Counted from the first letter of the stretch, positions 35,349 to 45,064 are shown. The stretch is 64,000 nt of DNA from Acidobacteriota bacterium (GCA_027314025.1 DAHVCP010000028.1:1-64000), one strand, 5' to 3'. The notes: generated from the letters alone by a model not told the origin. Numbers and translations: made by a program.

Positions 35349-35421
35349 CGCGATTTGCGTGGACGGCCGTGGCCCGCGGCCGGGTCGGTCCCGCCCGCCG
35401 GCGCGCTAGTGAACGCTCCAC

Positions 35422-36387
35422 CTACCGCGAATGCTTATGCGGCAACGGCGGCGGCGCCTTGCACAAACCGCACTGCTTGCCCTTGATCGCTCCTGTTTGG
35501 ATGCCACGGTCGAAATCCGGCGCGATTTTCGCCTCATACTGGGCCAACTCCGCCAGGGTCGCATAGGGAATCGCCCCATTGATCGGCCGGCCGTTCATAT
35601 ACAGCGTGGGGGTGCTCTTCACCCCCACCTCGTGGCCCAAGGCGATGGTCTTCGCCACTTCCTTGCGCGGCGCCGCGGACTGGATGCAGCGAGTGTAAAA
35701 TCCCTCCGGCGTACCGGAATCCAGGGCGAAATCCCGCAATCGCCGCGCCGCGTTGGCGGCGTCGAGATCCGCTTGATGGTCAAAAACGGCCGCTTCGAAC
35801 GGCCAAAAGTCGCCGCGGTTGTGCTGCGTGACGCACACCGCCGCAATCGCCGCCTGCATCGCCCAGGGATGAATATTCACCAGGGGATAGTACTTGAAGA
35901 TGACCCGCACTTTGCCCGGCATGTTCCCCACCAAGCGCTGGAGCCGCCCGTTTTCCTGCTTGCAGAAGGGGCACTCCAAATCGCTGAACTCGTAGATGGT
36001 GACCGGCGCATCGGCGGGGCCCTCGCTGGGGCTGATGCCGGGATGCAGCTTTTCCCGAATGCCGCGCCACGGATCGCCGTTCATCGGGCTGACCTGGCCG
36101 AGCAAAATGTAGCGGGTGTTCGGCGTGATGTACAGCGTCTGCCGCACGTGCTGCGCGCCTCGGCTCAGCTCGACCTTGGCGGCATACAGGCCGCTGGGCC
36201 CTGGGGGCGAGATGGAAAGCACCTTGATGCCCGTCAGCCCTTGCCAGCCCATGGTGCGCTGCAAGAACGCCATCAGGCGGGCCCGCATCGGCGACGTGCC
36301 GGCGTGGGGCGGCCGGACCAAGGCCAGCACCGCCACTGAAAGGGCCGCACAGAGCAGCGCGACCCACAAACCTTTCCGCTTCACCAT
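35422..36387 (-). CDS. DsbA-like thioredoxin-fold protein, membrane-anchored
   Basis: This exported thiol-disulfide protein has 321 residues. Residues 6-24 are a signal anchor. A domain of about 90 residues of unknown type precedes the thioredoxin fold, which begins near 125 (APVTIYEFSDLECPFCKQENG). The redox motif is CPFC (Cys139, Cys142) and the cis-proline loop is VKSTPTLYMNG. A second CxxC, CGLC, sits near the C-terminus before a His-rich tail (PHKHSR). It probably forms or isomerises disulfides in the periplasm. It lies between nadE and rpsT on the same strand, with no clear functional link. Confidence 0.88.
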   Translation of the reverse strand: MVKRKGLWVALLCAALSVAVLALVRPPHAGTSPMRARLMAFLQRTMGWQGLTGIKVLSISPPGPSGLYAAKVELSRGAQHVRQTLYITPNTRYILLGQVSPMNGDPWRGIREKLHPGISPSEGPADAPVTIYEFSDLECPFCKQENGRLQRLVGNMPGKVRVIFKYYPLVNIHPWAMQAAIAAVCVTQHNRGDFWPFEAAVFDHQADLDAANAARRLRDFALDSGTPEGFYTRCIQSAAPRKEVAKTIALGHEVGVKSTPTLYMNGRPINGAIPYATLAELAQYEAKIAPDFDRGIQTGAIKGKQCGLCKAPPPLPHKHSR

Positions 36388-36426
36388 CTCGCTCCTCCCA
36401 CGCCTAACCGGCCACGACTTCGCGTC

Positions 36427-38151
36427 TCAATTTCGACCACCAGCCGGCGCTGCCGCCGGCTCCAACTCCCGCGCGTTCGCGCTAGCCAGCGTCTCATACT
36501 GCTGCGCGATGGGAAACCGCCGGCCCATTCCGAACGCCTTTTTGGAAATTTTCAAGCCCGGGGCAGCTTGCTGCCGCTTGTGCTCCGCCCGGTCCATGCG
36601 CTGAATCAAGCCCCGCACCAGCGGCAAGGCCAAATTCCGCCGAGCGGCGATATGCTCCGCCGTCCGGTACTCCTCAATATAGTCGCGGATAACTTGATCT
36701 AGAATCTCATACGGCGGCAAATCCTGCTCATCGGTTTGGTCCTGCTTCAACTCGGCCGAGGGCGCTTTCTCCAGGGTGGCGCGGGGAATGATTTCGCGCT
36801 CACGGTTGATGTGCCGCGCCAGCGCATAGACCTCCGTTTTCAGCACGTCGGAGATCACGCTCAGCCCGCCGGCCATGTCGCCGTACAGCGTACAGTAGCC
36901 CACGGCCAGCTCGCTTTTGTTGCCGGTGGACAGCAACAGCGCGCCCAAACGGTTGGAACCCGCCATGAGCACCATGCCGCGCAACCGCGACTGAAGGTTC
37001 TGCTGCGTCAGGTCCGCCGCCACGTCCGGCGCCAGGCCGGCGAACCAGGGCGCCAGCATTCCGTTCAGCGCCGCGAAGCCGGGCCCGATCGGCACCTCCT
37101 CCAGGGCGATGCCTAAATTCACCGCCAACTGCCGGGCATCAGCGAGGCTGCCTTGGGAGGAATAGGGTCCGGGCATCGCCACCCCGAGCACCGATTTCGC
37201 GCCGAGCGCCGCCACCGCGATGGCCGCCGTAACCGCCGAATCCACTCCCCCGCTCAAGCCCAGCAGGACCCGGCTAAAGCCGCATTTGCGCACATAGTCC
37301 CGTGTGCCCAGCACCAGAGCGTGGTATGCCGCCTCGATTTCCTGCGCCGGCCGGGCGCGCACCAGCCCTTGCCAATCGCTGCTGTCCAAGACCATCCAGT
37401 CCTCGGCGAAGGCATGCAGCCGCGCGCGCAATTCGCCCATCGGTCCCAGAACCAACGAGGATCCGTCGAAAACCAACTGATCGTTGCCCCCGACCTGATT
37501 GACCAGCAGCACCGGAACCTGATATTCCCGCGCGATCGCCCCCAGCATCTCTTCCCGCACGCCCATCTTGCCGTGGGAGTAGGGCGAAGCGGAGATATTG
37601 ATCAATAGATCCGCGCCTTGGCGCAATTGATCCGCCACCGGATCCTGGGCGTACAGCCTTCGCATGTGGCGCTGCGGCCAGAAGTGCTTGTCATTCCAGG
37701 CGTCCTCGCAGATCGTGATCGCCAACCGCAGCCCGCCCCACTCCCAAACCCGTTGCCGCTCGGCGGGCGCGAAGTTGCGGCTTTCATCGAAGACATCGTA
37801 GGTGGGAAGCAGCATCTTCGACTGCTGAAACAAGAGCTCGCCATTCTTCAGCACCAGCGCGCTGTTATGCACGCTCTTGCCGGTCTCGGCCGCCGCCGGT
37901 GTCGCGCAGCCGCACAGAATCGCCGTGGATGGGGCCTGGCGCGACGCCCACTCCAGCCAACTCCGGCTGGCGGCGACGAAATCGGTTTTTTCCACCAGAT
38001 CGCGCGGCGGATAGCCGCCGATGGCCATCTCGGGAAAGATCACCAGTTCCGCACCCGCGGCGGCCGCCTGCTGCGCCACGGCGGCGATCTTTTCGGCATT
38101 CGCCGCCAAGGCCCCAATGGTGGGGTTGATTTGAGCCAGAGCGATCTTCAT
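36427..38151 (-). CDS. nadE: glutamine-dependent NAD+ synthase
   Basis: This enzyme amidates deamido-NAD+ in the last step of NAD synthesis. The 574-residue product has an N-terminal nitrilase-type glutaminase with Glu41 (FPEMAIGGYP), Lys112 (QQSKMLLPTYD) and Cys148 (ITICEDAW), then a synthetase domain with the ATP loop LSGGVDS at 299-305. The start MKIALAQINPTIG is typical for the family; the open frame extends to 38238 but the added residues are not family-like. An inverted repeat and a TAGACT hexamer lie 90 bases upstream. Confidence 0.96.
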   Translation of the reverse strand: MKIALAQINPTIGALAANAEKIAAVAQQAAAAGAELVIFPEMAIGGYPPRDLVEKTDFVAASRSWLEWASRQAPSTAILCGCATPAAAETGKSVHNSALVLKNGELLFQQSKMLLPTYDVFDESRNFAPAERQRVWEWGGLRLAITICEDAWNDKHFWPQRHMRRLYAQDPVADQLRQGADLLINISASPYSHGKMGVREEMLGAIAREYQVPVLLVNQVGGNDQLVFDGSSLVLGPMGELRARLHAFAEDWMVLDSSDWQGLVRARPAQEIEAAYHALVLGTRDYVRKCGFSRVLLGLSGGVDSAVTAAIAVAALGAKSVLGVAMPGPYSSQGSLADARQLAVNLGIALEEVPIGPGFAALNGMLAPWFAGLAPDVAADLTQQNLQSRLRGMVLMAGSNRLGALLLSTGNKSELAVGYCTLYGDMAGGLSVISDVLKTEVYALARHINREREIIPRATLEKAPSAELKQDQTDEQDLPPYEILDQVIRDYIEEYRTAEHIAARRNLALPLVRGLIQRMDRAEHKRQQAAPGLKISKKAFGMGRRFPIAQQYETLASANARELEPAAAPAGGRN

Positions 38152-38244
38152 GTTCACGGTGGGCACGGTGGGCCAGCGTCCGCCCCGTCGCAAAAACCGG
38201 CGGGCAATTTTTGACCGATTGCCACCGTTCCTGACCAAAGTCTA

Positions 38245-38302
38245 GCAAATCAACGGCTTGTCCCTGGACGCTTTGCGCCTAGGGCCAAAACCGTTAATTT
38301 GC
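38245..38302. repeat. imperfect inverted repeat upstream of nadE
   Basis: GCAAATCAACGG (38245-38256) is mirrored by CCGTTAATTTGC (38291-38302), 11 of 12 bases matching, with 34 bases between. A minus-strand TAGACT (38244-38239), a possible nadE -10, abuts the left arm. It could be an operator for nadE or for the divergent TPR gene. Confidence 0.4.
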
Positions 38303-38431
38303 CTGATGCCTGGGGGCTTGGCAAGCCTCCTCGGCATCCCGATAATCGCCAATAGGTTCGGGCAGACCCCTGGACGGCAGCGCCCCTCGCCGCCGCCCTC
38401 GACGCGCAGCGCGCCCTTGAGGTTCGGTGCC

Positions 38432-38911
38432 ATGGATGAACGTCACACTCACGCTCTCGCTCTCTTCGAGCAAGCCTACACGCGGCAAATGGAAGGCTCC
38501 CTGGAAGAAGCCATCCAGCTCTATAGCCGCTCCATTGAGGCCTACCCGACCGCCGAAGCCTACACCTTCCGCGGTTGGACCTACTCCTTCCTGGGCGATT
38601 TCCAACGGGCGATTGAGGAGTGCCTGTGCGCCATTGAGGTGGATCCCGGCTACGGCAACCCCTACAACGACATTGGGGCTTATTTGATCGAGCAAGGGCA
38701 CTTGGACGAGGCCGTCAGTTGGCTGCAACGGGCCACCCGCGCCCCGCGCTACGACCACACCTGCTTTGCACATTTCAATCTGGGGCGGTTGTTCGAGCGC
38801 AAACAGGACTTTCTCCTTGCCGTTCGCCACTACGAACGAGCGCTGGAGGCGGACCCCGGTTATCGGCCCGCGCGCTTGGCGTTGCGCCGCTTGCGCGCCA
38901 ATTGGAATTAG
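38432..38911 (+). CDS. cytoplasmic TPR protein
   Basis: This 159-residue protein has three to four tetratricopeptide repeats, for example AIQLYSRSIEAYPTAEAYTFRG, FQRAIEECLCAIEVDPGYGNPY and FLLAVRHYERALEADPGYRPAR. It has no signal peptide. The open frame reaches back to 38258, but ATG 38432 gives a compact domain that starts MDERHTHALALFEQAY. The function is unknown; such proteins mediate protein contacts. It is divergent from nadE and is followed by 275 bases in which I see nothing. Confidence 0.82.
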   Translation: MDERHTHALALFEQAYTRQMEGSLEEAIQLYSRSIEAYPTAEAYTFRGWTYSFLGDFQRAIEECLCAIEVDPGYGNPYNDIGAYLIEQGHLDEAVSWLQRATRAPRYDHTCFAHFNLGRLFERKQDFLLAVRHYERALEADPGYRPARLALRRLRANWN

Positions 38912-39186
38912 GCGGCGCGGAACGATTGCTGGGCGCAGGCCCCAGCCCCGCCGCAGGCGGGGCGTCCCGCCGACGCGCCTAGCGGGGCCAAGGCCCGTCC
39001 ACCCCGGCCCCACCGCCGCTGCGCTGGGGGCCGCGCCGCTGATCGGGCCGAGGGCGGGCCGCCCTGAGGAACATCGCCGCGTTTTCGCGCCGGCCTTCCC
39101 CCGGGCGCAAGCCGCGCGTCCCCGAGAGCGGGTGACATTTCCCGCTTAGGCCCCGCTCAGGCCCCGCTCGGGCCCTTGCACTTCCG

Positions 39187-39990
39187 TCAGGGTGTGTCCG
39201 CAGCGGTGACGGTGTTCGCCAGCGTACCGATCCCCTGAATGGTGACCTCGACCCGATCTCCGGGCGCCAGCTTCCCGACTCCGGCCGGCGTCCCGGTAGC
39301 GATCACGTCGCCAGGCTCCAGCGTCATCACCGCGGTGATCTCTTGCAGCACCCGTTCCAGGGAAAAAATAAAATCCCGGGTGTTGCCGCTTTGCCGCAAC
39401 TCGCCATTCACGCGCGTCTCCACTTGCAGTCCATCCCAAGGCCTCGGTCCGGGCTGCGGCGCCGTTTCAATCCACGGCCCCAGGGGACAAAACGTGTCAA
39501 ACCCCTTGGCTCGCGTCCATTGCTGGTCCGTCTGTTGCAGGTCGCGCGCGGTCACATCGTTCAGGCAGGTATAGCCGAGCACATACGGGGTCACGGGTTC
39601 CTCCGCGCCCAGCCGCCGGCAGCGCTTGCCGATGATCACGGCCAACTCCCCTTCATGCTCCACTTGGCGCGAAACCGGGGGCAGCACGATCGCGGCGCCT
39701 GGGGCAAGGATCGCCGAGGGCGGCTTCATGAAGAGCAATGGCGCCTCCCCTGGCGCCGCGCCGGGAACGGCATGGCCCAGTTCCCGCGCATGCGCCGCGT
39801 AATTGCGGCCGACGCAGATGATTTTGCCCGCCTGGCAGGGCGCGAGCAGCGGCACCGACTCCAGCGGCAACCGCTCCGGCGTGGCATGCCGGCAAGCCGC
39901 CCACGGCGCTCCGGAGTGCACCGTGATCGTGCCCTCTTCCAAATGCCCCCAGCAGATCTCGCCATCTTGTTCGAATCGAACCCAGCGCAT
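39187..39990 (-). CDS. fumarylacetoacetate hydrolase family protein
   Basis: This 267-residue member of the FAH superfamily is probably a hydrolase or decarboxylase of 2-oxo acids in aromatic or sugar degradation. Conserved segments are KIICVGRNYAAHARELG, PLLFMKPPSAILAPG, the metal-binding EHEGELAVIIG with both Glu residues, and GYTCLNDVTARDLQ. The C-terminal GDVIATGTPAGVG box is intact. The substrate cannot be read from the sequence. It is upstream of ftcD on the same strand, separated by 150 bases with a direct repeat. Confidence 0.9.
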   Translation of the reverse strand: MRWVRFEQDGEICWGHLEEGTITVHSGAPWAACRHATPERLPLESVPLLAPCQAGKIICVGRNYAAHARELGHAVPGAAPGEAPLLFMKPPSAILAPGAAIVLPPVSRQVEHEGELAVIIGKRCRRLGAEEPVTPYVLGYTCLNDVTARDLQQTDQQWTRAKGFDTFCPLGPWIETAPQPGPRPWDGLQVETRVNGELRQSGNTRDFIFSLERVLQEITAVMTLEPGDVIATGTPAGVGKLAPGDRVEVTIQGIGTLANTVTAADTP

Positions 39991-40040
39991 CGCTTTACCT
40001 ACCCTATTATTGACCGTACCCTATCGTTCCCTGCCGCTTG

Positions 40041-40142
40041 GCTGCGTGCGGACCGTCATTCCCGCCTGCGCGGCCTCAGCGGATGCTTCCGTGCTGTGCC
40101 GTGCAAGCTGCGTGCGGACCGTCATTCCCGCCCGCGCGGCCT
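40041..40142. repeat. 36-bp direct repeat, two copies 66 bases apart
   Basis: Copies at 40041-40076 and 40107-40142 begin GCTGCGTGCGGACCGTCATT and end CGCGGCCT, with one T/C difference. The second copy covers the ftcD stop codon, and the unit lies between ftcD and the FAH gene. It looks like a small tandem duplication or a dispersed intergenic repeat. Confidence 0.85.
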
Positions 40143-41616
40143 AGACGCCCAGCTTCGCCAATTCCTCCGCCAAGCGCCGCCGTGGCGGCGCATCGGGGGC
40201 AAACGATTCCAGATTAATGCGCACGTTGGCGGCCGCGCCCCGCAGCGCCGCCGCGGCCAAAGCCTCGGCGGTATCCAAATCCGAGGCGGCGGCCGGGTTG
40301 GCGATGGGGCGCAGGGCGGCGCAGCGTTCCGTGACCTGGCGGGCAAAGACGGCCGTAGCCAAAGGCACCTCCGCGGCCATTTCATTCGCCGCCGCCAGCG
40401 CCCGCTCCCGTCCCGTCCCCGCCGCCAATCGGCCCGCCGCCACCACCGCAGCGTACGCCTCGGCGTCCCGGTCGGCGAGCCGCAGCAATTCCGCCTGGAG
40501 CTTGGCGAACTCCGCGGCTAACTCCTCGAGCTGCGCCTGGTGGACCGCCAGCGATTTCTTCCGCGCCGAGAGCCCCGCCACCATCGCCCCCAAAGCCGCG
40601 GCCATAGCCCCGGCCGCGGCCGCCGCGCTGCCGCCGCCCGGCACCGCGACCGGCGCCGCCAATGCCGCGCAGAATGGCCCCAACTGGTGCGCGATGCGGC
40701 TCGGGCCGGAAGCCATGACCCGCGACAGCCGATTTTCCAGAATGATGTCAGGATCAAACGCCGGCACCCGCAGAAACTCCGCGGCGGCGTTTTCCAGCGC
40801 CCGCCGCGGCGCCAGGCCCACGATCTCGCTTGCCACCGCGCGGGCGCCGTGTTTTTCCGCCTCCGCGGCCACCGCCTCCCAAACCGCGGCCAACGACGTG
40901 GTTTCGAAATCTGTCAAATTCATCGAAACCTGAGCGCAGTGTTGCGCCGCCAGGTCCACGCCCATGGCCTTGACGCACGGCAGGCCGCCGGAGGAGGCCC
41001 GCACCGCCTTGGCGATGGATTTGGCAATGGCCAGGTCGTCCGTATCCAAGTTGATGTTGTACGCAATCAGGAACTTCCGCGCTCCGACCACCGTGGCCCC
41101 CGCCGTGGGGTGCAGCTCCGGCCCTCCCACATCCGGACGCCGTTCCACATCGCTGCGCACCGCCTCGCGCACGCCTTCAAACTGGCCGCGGCGGATGTTC
41201 TCCAGTTGCTTGCGGTCCTCACGGCGCGCCGCCGCCTCATAAAAGTAAACCGGCACGCCATAGCGCTTCCATATCTGCTCACCCGCCCAATGCGCCAGGC
41301 GCACACAGTCCGCCAGCGTAACCCCCTCGAGCGGCACGAAGGGCACCACGTCGGCGGCGCCGAGCCGGGGATGCGCCCCCGAATGGCGCGTCAGGTCAAT
41401 CACTTCGGCGGCCTTGCCCACCCCTCGCACCGCCGCTTCCGCCACCGCCTCTGGCGGCCCCGCCAACGTGACCACGGAGCGGTTATGGTCCGCATCACTC
41501 TCCTGATCCAGCAGGTAGACCTGTGGCACGGCCAACATCGCGGCGACGATCGCTTCCAAGCGGCGCGCGTCGCGGCCGTCGCTAAAATTGGGGACGCACT
41601 CGATGAGCCCGGGCAT
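40141..41616 (-). CDS. ftcD: formimidoyltransferase-cyclodeaminase
   Basis: This bifunctional enzyme transfers the formimino group of formiminoglutamate to tetrahydrofolate and then deaminates it. In the 491-residue product the transferase comes first (MPGLIECVPNFSDGRD, HSGAHPRLGAADVVPFVP with the catalytic His, then HPTAGATVVGARKFLIAYN), ending near residue 295. The cyclodeaminase follows, from about 300 (FCAALAAPVAVPGGGSAAAAAGAMAAALG) to the end. Its presence with hutH suggests histidine breakdown by the formiminoglutamate route. The other hut genes are not here. Confidence 0.95.
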   Translation of the reverse strand: MPGLIECVPNFSDGRDARRLEAIVAAMLAVPQVYLLDQESDADHNRSVVTLAGPPEAVAEAAVRGVGKAAEVIDLTRHSGAHPRLGAADVVPFVPLEGVTLADCVRLAHWAGEQIWKRYGVPVYFYEAAARREDRKQLENIRRGQFEGVREAVRSDVERRPDVGGPELHPTAGATVVGARKFLIAYNINLDTDDLAIAKSIAKAVRASSGGLPCVKAMGVDLAAQHCAQVSMNLTDFETTSLAAVWEAVAAEAEKHGARAVASEIVGLAPRRALENAAAEFLRVPAFDPDIILENRLSRVMASGPSRIAHQLGPFCAALAAPVAVPGGGSAAAAAGAMAAALGAMVAGLSARKKSLAVHQAQLEELAAEFAKLQAELLRLADRDAEAYAAVVAAGRLAAGTGRERALAAANEMAAEVPLATAVFARQVTERCAALRPIANPAAASDLDTAEALAAAALRGAAANVRINLESFAPDAPPRRRLAEELAKLGV

Positions 41617-41661
41617 GCCCCTAGGATAGCGGCGAACCAGGCCGCCAGAACCAGGCCGCCA

Positions 41662-42105
41662 CTAGCCCCGCCGCGGCGGACAAATGGCGATGATCACCAT
41701 GCGCCCATCGGCGTCGAAATGAAACTGGATGCCGGTCGGATAGTACAGCCACGCGGTATGGAACCGGCGATCCAAGATGTACGCGTCGTCGCTGCCGGCG
41801 GGCAGTCCCAGGCGGGCCACCACTTCCTCCCGCCGCGTGGCGAATCCAATCCCCTCGGCGGTTTGCACGGCTGCATGCCCCAGCCCATTCCAGTTGTGGC
41901 CGTAGAAGAACAACGCCGCAGCCCGGCCCTGCGGCACGGCAAAGTCTATCTCCACGCCTTCGCCTGGGTACGCGTACAGATACGACAGCGGCAGTTCGTC
42001 CACGACCTTGGCCGGCGCGCCCAAAATGCTCCGGACTTCCGTTTGGCTGGCTCCCAAGCGCAGGCCACCGGCGCCCACCCCAGCCTGCAATGAACCGGTG
42101 ACCAT
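41662..42105 (-). CDS. hypothetical protein
   Basis: This is a 147-residue protein of unknown function. Residues 11-35 (GAGGLRLGASQTEVRSILGAPAKV) resemble the short repeat of SmpA/OmlA-like and related beta-sheet proteins, and a second similar unit, GFATRREEVVARLGLPAG, follows at about 85. The remainder is beta-rich with many aromatic residues. No signal peptide is seen from this start. It lies between DoxX and ftcD on the same strand. Confidence 0.65.
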   Translation of the reverse strand: MVTGSLQAGVGAGGLRLGASQTEVRSILGAPAKVVDELPLSYLYAYPGEGVEIDFAVPQGRAAALFFYGHNWNGLGHAAVQTAEGIGFATRREEVVARLGLPAGSDDAYILDRRFHTAWLYYPTGIQFHFDADGRMVIIAICPPRRG

Positions 42106-42135
42106 GGTGGTTTCGCGGCCCGGCGCGGCCGCCGC

Positions 42136-42519
42136 CTACGCCGCCTGCGCCTTCCGCGTCGCTGGGGCAGGCCGCCATTCGTGCGCGGCGATGGCAATCA
42201 GGCCGCCCGCAATGGCGATGTTCTTGAGCACATTGACCGCGTCAAACCCGCCGACGATATGGATAAAGACAGTAACCGGAATCAGATAAATTGCCAACAC
42301 GATCGCGGCATAGTACGCCCGCTGCCCACCGGAGATCACCAAAATGCCGCCGGCAATTTCGATCACCGCCGCAATTAAGACCGCCGCCAACGGCAGCGGA
42401 ACGTGATGCGCCCCCGCATATGCCGCCTGGGCCCGCGGCGCGGCCAGCTTGCCGATGCCGCTGATCAGAAAAATGAGAACGAGCAGAACACGACCCGTGG
42501 TCGCCCAGGGATGCCTCAT
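42136..42519 (-). CDS. DoxX-family membrane protein
   Basis: This 127-residue protein has four transmembrane helices. The N-terminal VLLVLIFLISGIGKLAAP and PLPLAAVLIAAVIEIAGGILVISG segments are typical of DoxX/DoxD-like proteins, some of which act in thiosulfate or redox metabolism. ATG 42519 follows GGAGG at six bases, which decides the start over 42567. The function here is unknown. Confidence 0.85.
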   Translation of the reverse strand: MRHPWATTGRVLLVLIFLISGIGKLAAPRAQAAYAGAHHVPLPLAAVLIAAVIEIAGGILVISGGQRAYYAAIVLAIYLIPVTVFIHIVGGFDAVNVLKNIAIAGGLIAIAAHEWRPAPATRKAQAA

Positions 42520-42609
42520 CGCTGCCTCCGGGGGCCAAGAGTACCACACCCGACGCGGCGCAGACACGCGCTTCGCCTCCGTCGGACGGGCGGGCTGGCG
42601 CGCGGCGGG

Positions 42610-42915
42610 CTAACGGCTGGTGCGCGGCGCGCTCTGGACTAACGGCGCTCCCGGCCCGGCTTTCGCGGGAGCAGGCTCGCCGGCTGCGTCGCGAATCACG
42701 CCTTCCGCTTCGAGTTGCCGGCGGATATCCGCCCATAGCTCCGGTGGTGGCTCCGGCGCCAGGAGCCCCCGCGCCTGTCCGACGATGGCTTGAAAATCCG
42801 CCAACAGGCGGGCGCAGCGGATGCATTGGCGAGCATGGTCCCGCGCCGGCGGCGCCAGCCGCTCCAACTCCGGTGTATCCGCCAGGGCGGCTTCAAACTT
42901 CTGGCAATCAGTCAT
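42610..42915 (-). CDS. probable zinc-finger anti-sigma factor
   Basis: This short protein of 101 residues has a putative zinc-binding motif, HARQCIRCARLL (His-x3-Cys-x2-Cys) at about residues 27-38, as in anti-sigma factors of the ZAS type. No transmembrane helix is visible, so it would be cytoplasmic. It lies 78 bases downstream of an ECF sigma gene on the same strand. The partner assignment rests mainly on that position. Confidence 0.7.
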   Translation of the reverse strand: MTDCQKFEAALADTPELERLAPPARDHARQCIRCARLLADFQAIVGQARGLLAPEPPPELWADIRRQLEAEGVIRDAAGEPAPAKAGPGAPLVQSAPRTSR

Positions 42916-42993
42916 GGCCCTCTCCCCAGTCTAAGGCTGCCGCTTCCCCGTACTCTGCCGGTACGTTGCTGCCGGAAGCGGGCATGGCCGCTA

Positions 42994-43629
42994 TTAGGGC
43001 CGCGCAGCCCCCTGCGATTGGGGTTGCTGCAATAGGTCCCGGAGCCGCATGCGCGCCTTATGCAATTGCGATTTCGAGTTTCCGATCGAACAGTTCATCA
43101 TCTGCGCAATCTCGTTGTGCTCATAGCCCTCCATATCATGCAGGACAAAGATCGTGCGGTAGCCGGGTGGCAAACGGCCGATCGCTCGCTCCAGATTGAC
43201 GCGGTCCACCGAGCCAATCAAGGCCATGTCCGGCCCGCCCACATCCCGCTTCGGCCCGTCTTCCTGCGTCGGCTCCGTCGTCTCCTCCAGCGACACCTCC
43301 GGCAGCCCCTTGCGCCGCAGATGCATCAAAACCACGTTGACCGCCAGACGGTGCAACCACGTGGAAAAGGCGCTCTCGCCGCGAAACGTGGCAATTTTGC
43401 GAAACAACTGGAGAAAGGCTTCCTGGGCCAGATCGTCCGCCTCGGCGGTATTGCCCGTCATGCGCAAGCATAAGGAGTAGACCCGCCGCTTGTGGCGCTG
43501 ATAGAGCCACTCGAAGGCCTCCGCTCCGCCGCGCTGGGCGGCGGCGATCGCCTCGGCTTCGGTCCAGTCCTCGGCCTTGGGCGCCCGGTGGAATGGGGAG
43601 ATGGGATCGGCCATGGCTGCACTCGGCAT
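42994..43629 (-). CDS. ECF-type RNA polymerase sigma factor
   Basis: This 211-residue sigma factor of the extracytoplasmic-function group has region 2 from about residue 38 ([39 protein letters not shown]) and region 4 from about 145 ([30 protein letters not shown]). The linker is acidic. ATG 43629 and ATG 43614 are both possible starts. The downstream gene is the probable anti-sigma factor. The genes it controls are not visible here. Confidence 0.93.
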   Translation of the reverse strand: MPSAAMADPISPFHRAPKAEDWTEAEAIAAAQRGGAEAFEWLYQRHKRRVYSLCLRMTGNTAEADDLAQEAFLQLFRKIATFRGESAFSTWLHRLAVNVVLMHLRRKGLPEVSLEETTEPTQEDGPKRDVGGPDMALIGSVDRVNLERAIGRLPPGYRTIFVLHDMEGYEHNEIAQMMNCSIGNSKSQLHKARMRLRDLLQQPQSQGAARP

Positions 43630-43806
43630 GATTTCCGCTCAGCTCGCCTCGGTGCGTCCGCCAGCGCGCCCGCACCTGAGTCGTTGAGATGCGTCCATCG
43701 CCCGGGCGAGTTGCTGGCGGATGCCACTTTTTTACGAGGATTCGAGGCGAAGATGCCCATCCCCCTCCCGGGGTGGTAGCCCAGCGGGAGGAGCCTCTCC
43801 GGCGGT

Positions 43807-44865
43807 TCAGGCGCTGGCCGCGCGGCGGGTGGGCGCCGCAGGGACTCCGTGCGGACCCACACGCGCGGGCACGCCCGCGGCCTCCCCCGCTTCCCGCTGG
43901 ATGAGGCGCAGTTTGTTGTGCAGCGCCTTGTAGCTGATGCGCAGCAAACGGGAGGCTTGGCGCCGATTCCACCGGGTCTGCTCCAGCGCCGCCAAGATCG
44001 CCGCCCGTTCCGCCTGCCAGGCGGCGCGTTTGCCGATCTCGACCAACCCGGGCCGGAGTTCGCCGTTGCTCGCCGCGGGCTTGGCCTCAAGCCGCGCCGC
44101 CCCCGGGCCGGCGGCTTCGCGCCCGTAGCGCAACTCCTCCAGGGCCTGGCGGCTATCCCCCAGAATCACCAGGCGCCGCATCACGTTTTCCAGCTCCCGC
44201 ACGTTTCCTGGCCAAGAGTGCCCTTGCAGCCCGGCGCGCAGTTCCTCCCCCAGTCCCGCCCATCCGTAGGCCGCGCCATATTTGCGCAAAAAATATTCTC
44301 CGAGCAAGGGAATATCCTCGCTCCGTTCCCGCAAGGGGGGCAGCCGTATGGTCACCACGTTGAGGCGGTAAAACAAATCGGCGCGGAACCGCCCTTCCGC
44401 CACCGCCGCTTCCAGGGCGATATTGCTGGCTGCCAACACCCGTGCTCCCGCCCGCTGCGAATGCTCCGCCCCCAACCGCGAAAACTCTCCATCCTGCAAA
44501 ATGTGGAGCATCTTGGCTTGCAGGCTCGCTTGCATTTCGCTGATCTCATCCAACAGCAAAGTGCCGCCCGCGGCCATTTCGAATTTGCCCAGTTTGCGCC
44601 GTGCCGCGCCCGTAAAGGCCCCGGCTTCATAGCCGAACAACTCGCTCTCCAGCAGTTCGCTGGGTATGGCGGCGCAGTTCAGGCGGAGGAACGGCTCGGC
44701 GGCGCGGGGCGAAAGCCGGTGGATCATCCGCGCCGCGACCTCCTTGCCCGTCCCGCTTTCGCCCCGCAACAAGACCGGCGCTTCGCTGTCCGCCACGCGC
44801 GCCACCAAATGCCGCACCTGCCGCATGACCGTGCTCTCTCCCAGTAGCGGCGTCTCCTCCGGCAT
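43807..44865 (-). CDS. sigma54-dependent activator without sensor domain
   Basis: This 352-residue activator consists of a AAA+ domain and a Fis-type helix-turn-helix. The nucleotide-binding [15 protein letters not shown] begins near residue 35, the sigma54-contact loop GAFTGA is in [15 protein letters not shown], and Walker B is LLLDEI. The DNA-binding helix ends with [22 protein letters not shown] near 310-331. There is no receiver, GAF or PAS domain before the AAA+ core, so regulation must be by another protein or by transcription. The frame is open to 45213, but that extension is not domain-like. It is divergent from the GGDEF gene, which shares a 200-base gap. Confidence 0.88.
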   Translation of the reverse strand: MPEETPLLGESTVMRQVRHLVARVADSEAPVLLRGESGTGKEVAARMIHRLSPRAAEPFLRLNCAAIPSELLESELFGYEAGAFTGAARRKLGKFEMAAGGTLLLDEISEMQASLQAKMLHILQDGEFSRLGAEHSQRAGARVLAASNIALEAAVAEGRFRADLFYRLNVVTIRLPPLRERSEDIPLLGEYFLRKYGAAYGWAGLGEELRAGLQGHSWPGNVRELENVMRRLVILGDSRQALEELRYGREAAGPGAARLEAKPAASNGELRPGLVEIGKRAAWQAERAAILAALEQTRWNRRQASRLLRISYKALHNKLRLIQREAGEAAGVPARVGPHGVPAAPTRRAASA

Positions 44866-45064
44866 GGCTGCGATGTGCACTGACCCATTCCCCCGCCGCC
44901 AGGTGCGGCGTGCCCGAAACAATATCGCACTCGTGCCCCTTCGACTTCCCCCCGAAAAGGGAATTTCTTCCCGCACTGGCGCCGCGGTCGCGCCGAGACC
45001 TCGGACCTCCAGCCGGGAACGCGGCATCAGAACCGGGCAATGGCGGCCTTCCCCGCCCTGCGCC

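Noticed and set aside
40540-42093. 517-residue plus-strand frame opposite ftcD
   Set aside because: Arg/His/Pro-rich antisense of ftcD and its neighbour, with no recognisable domain.
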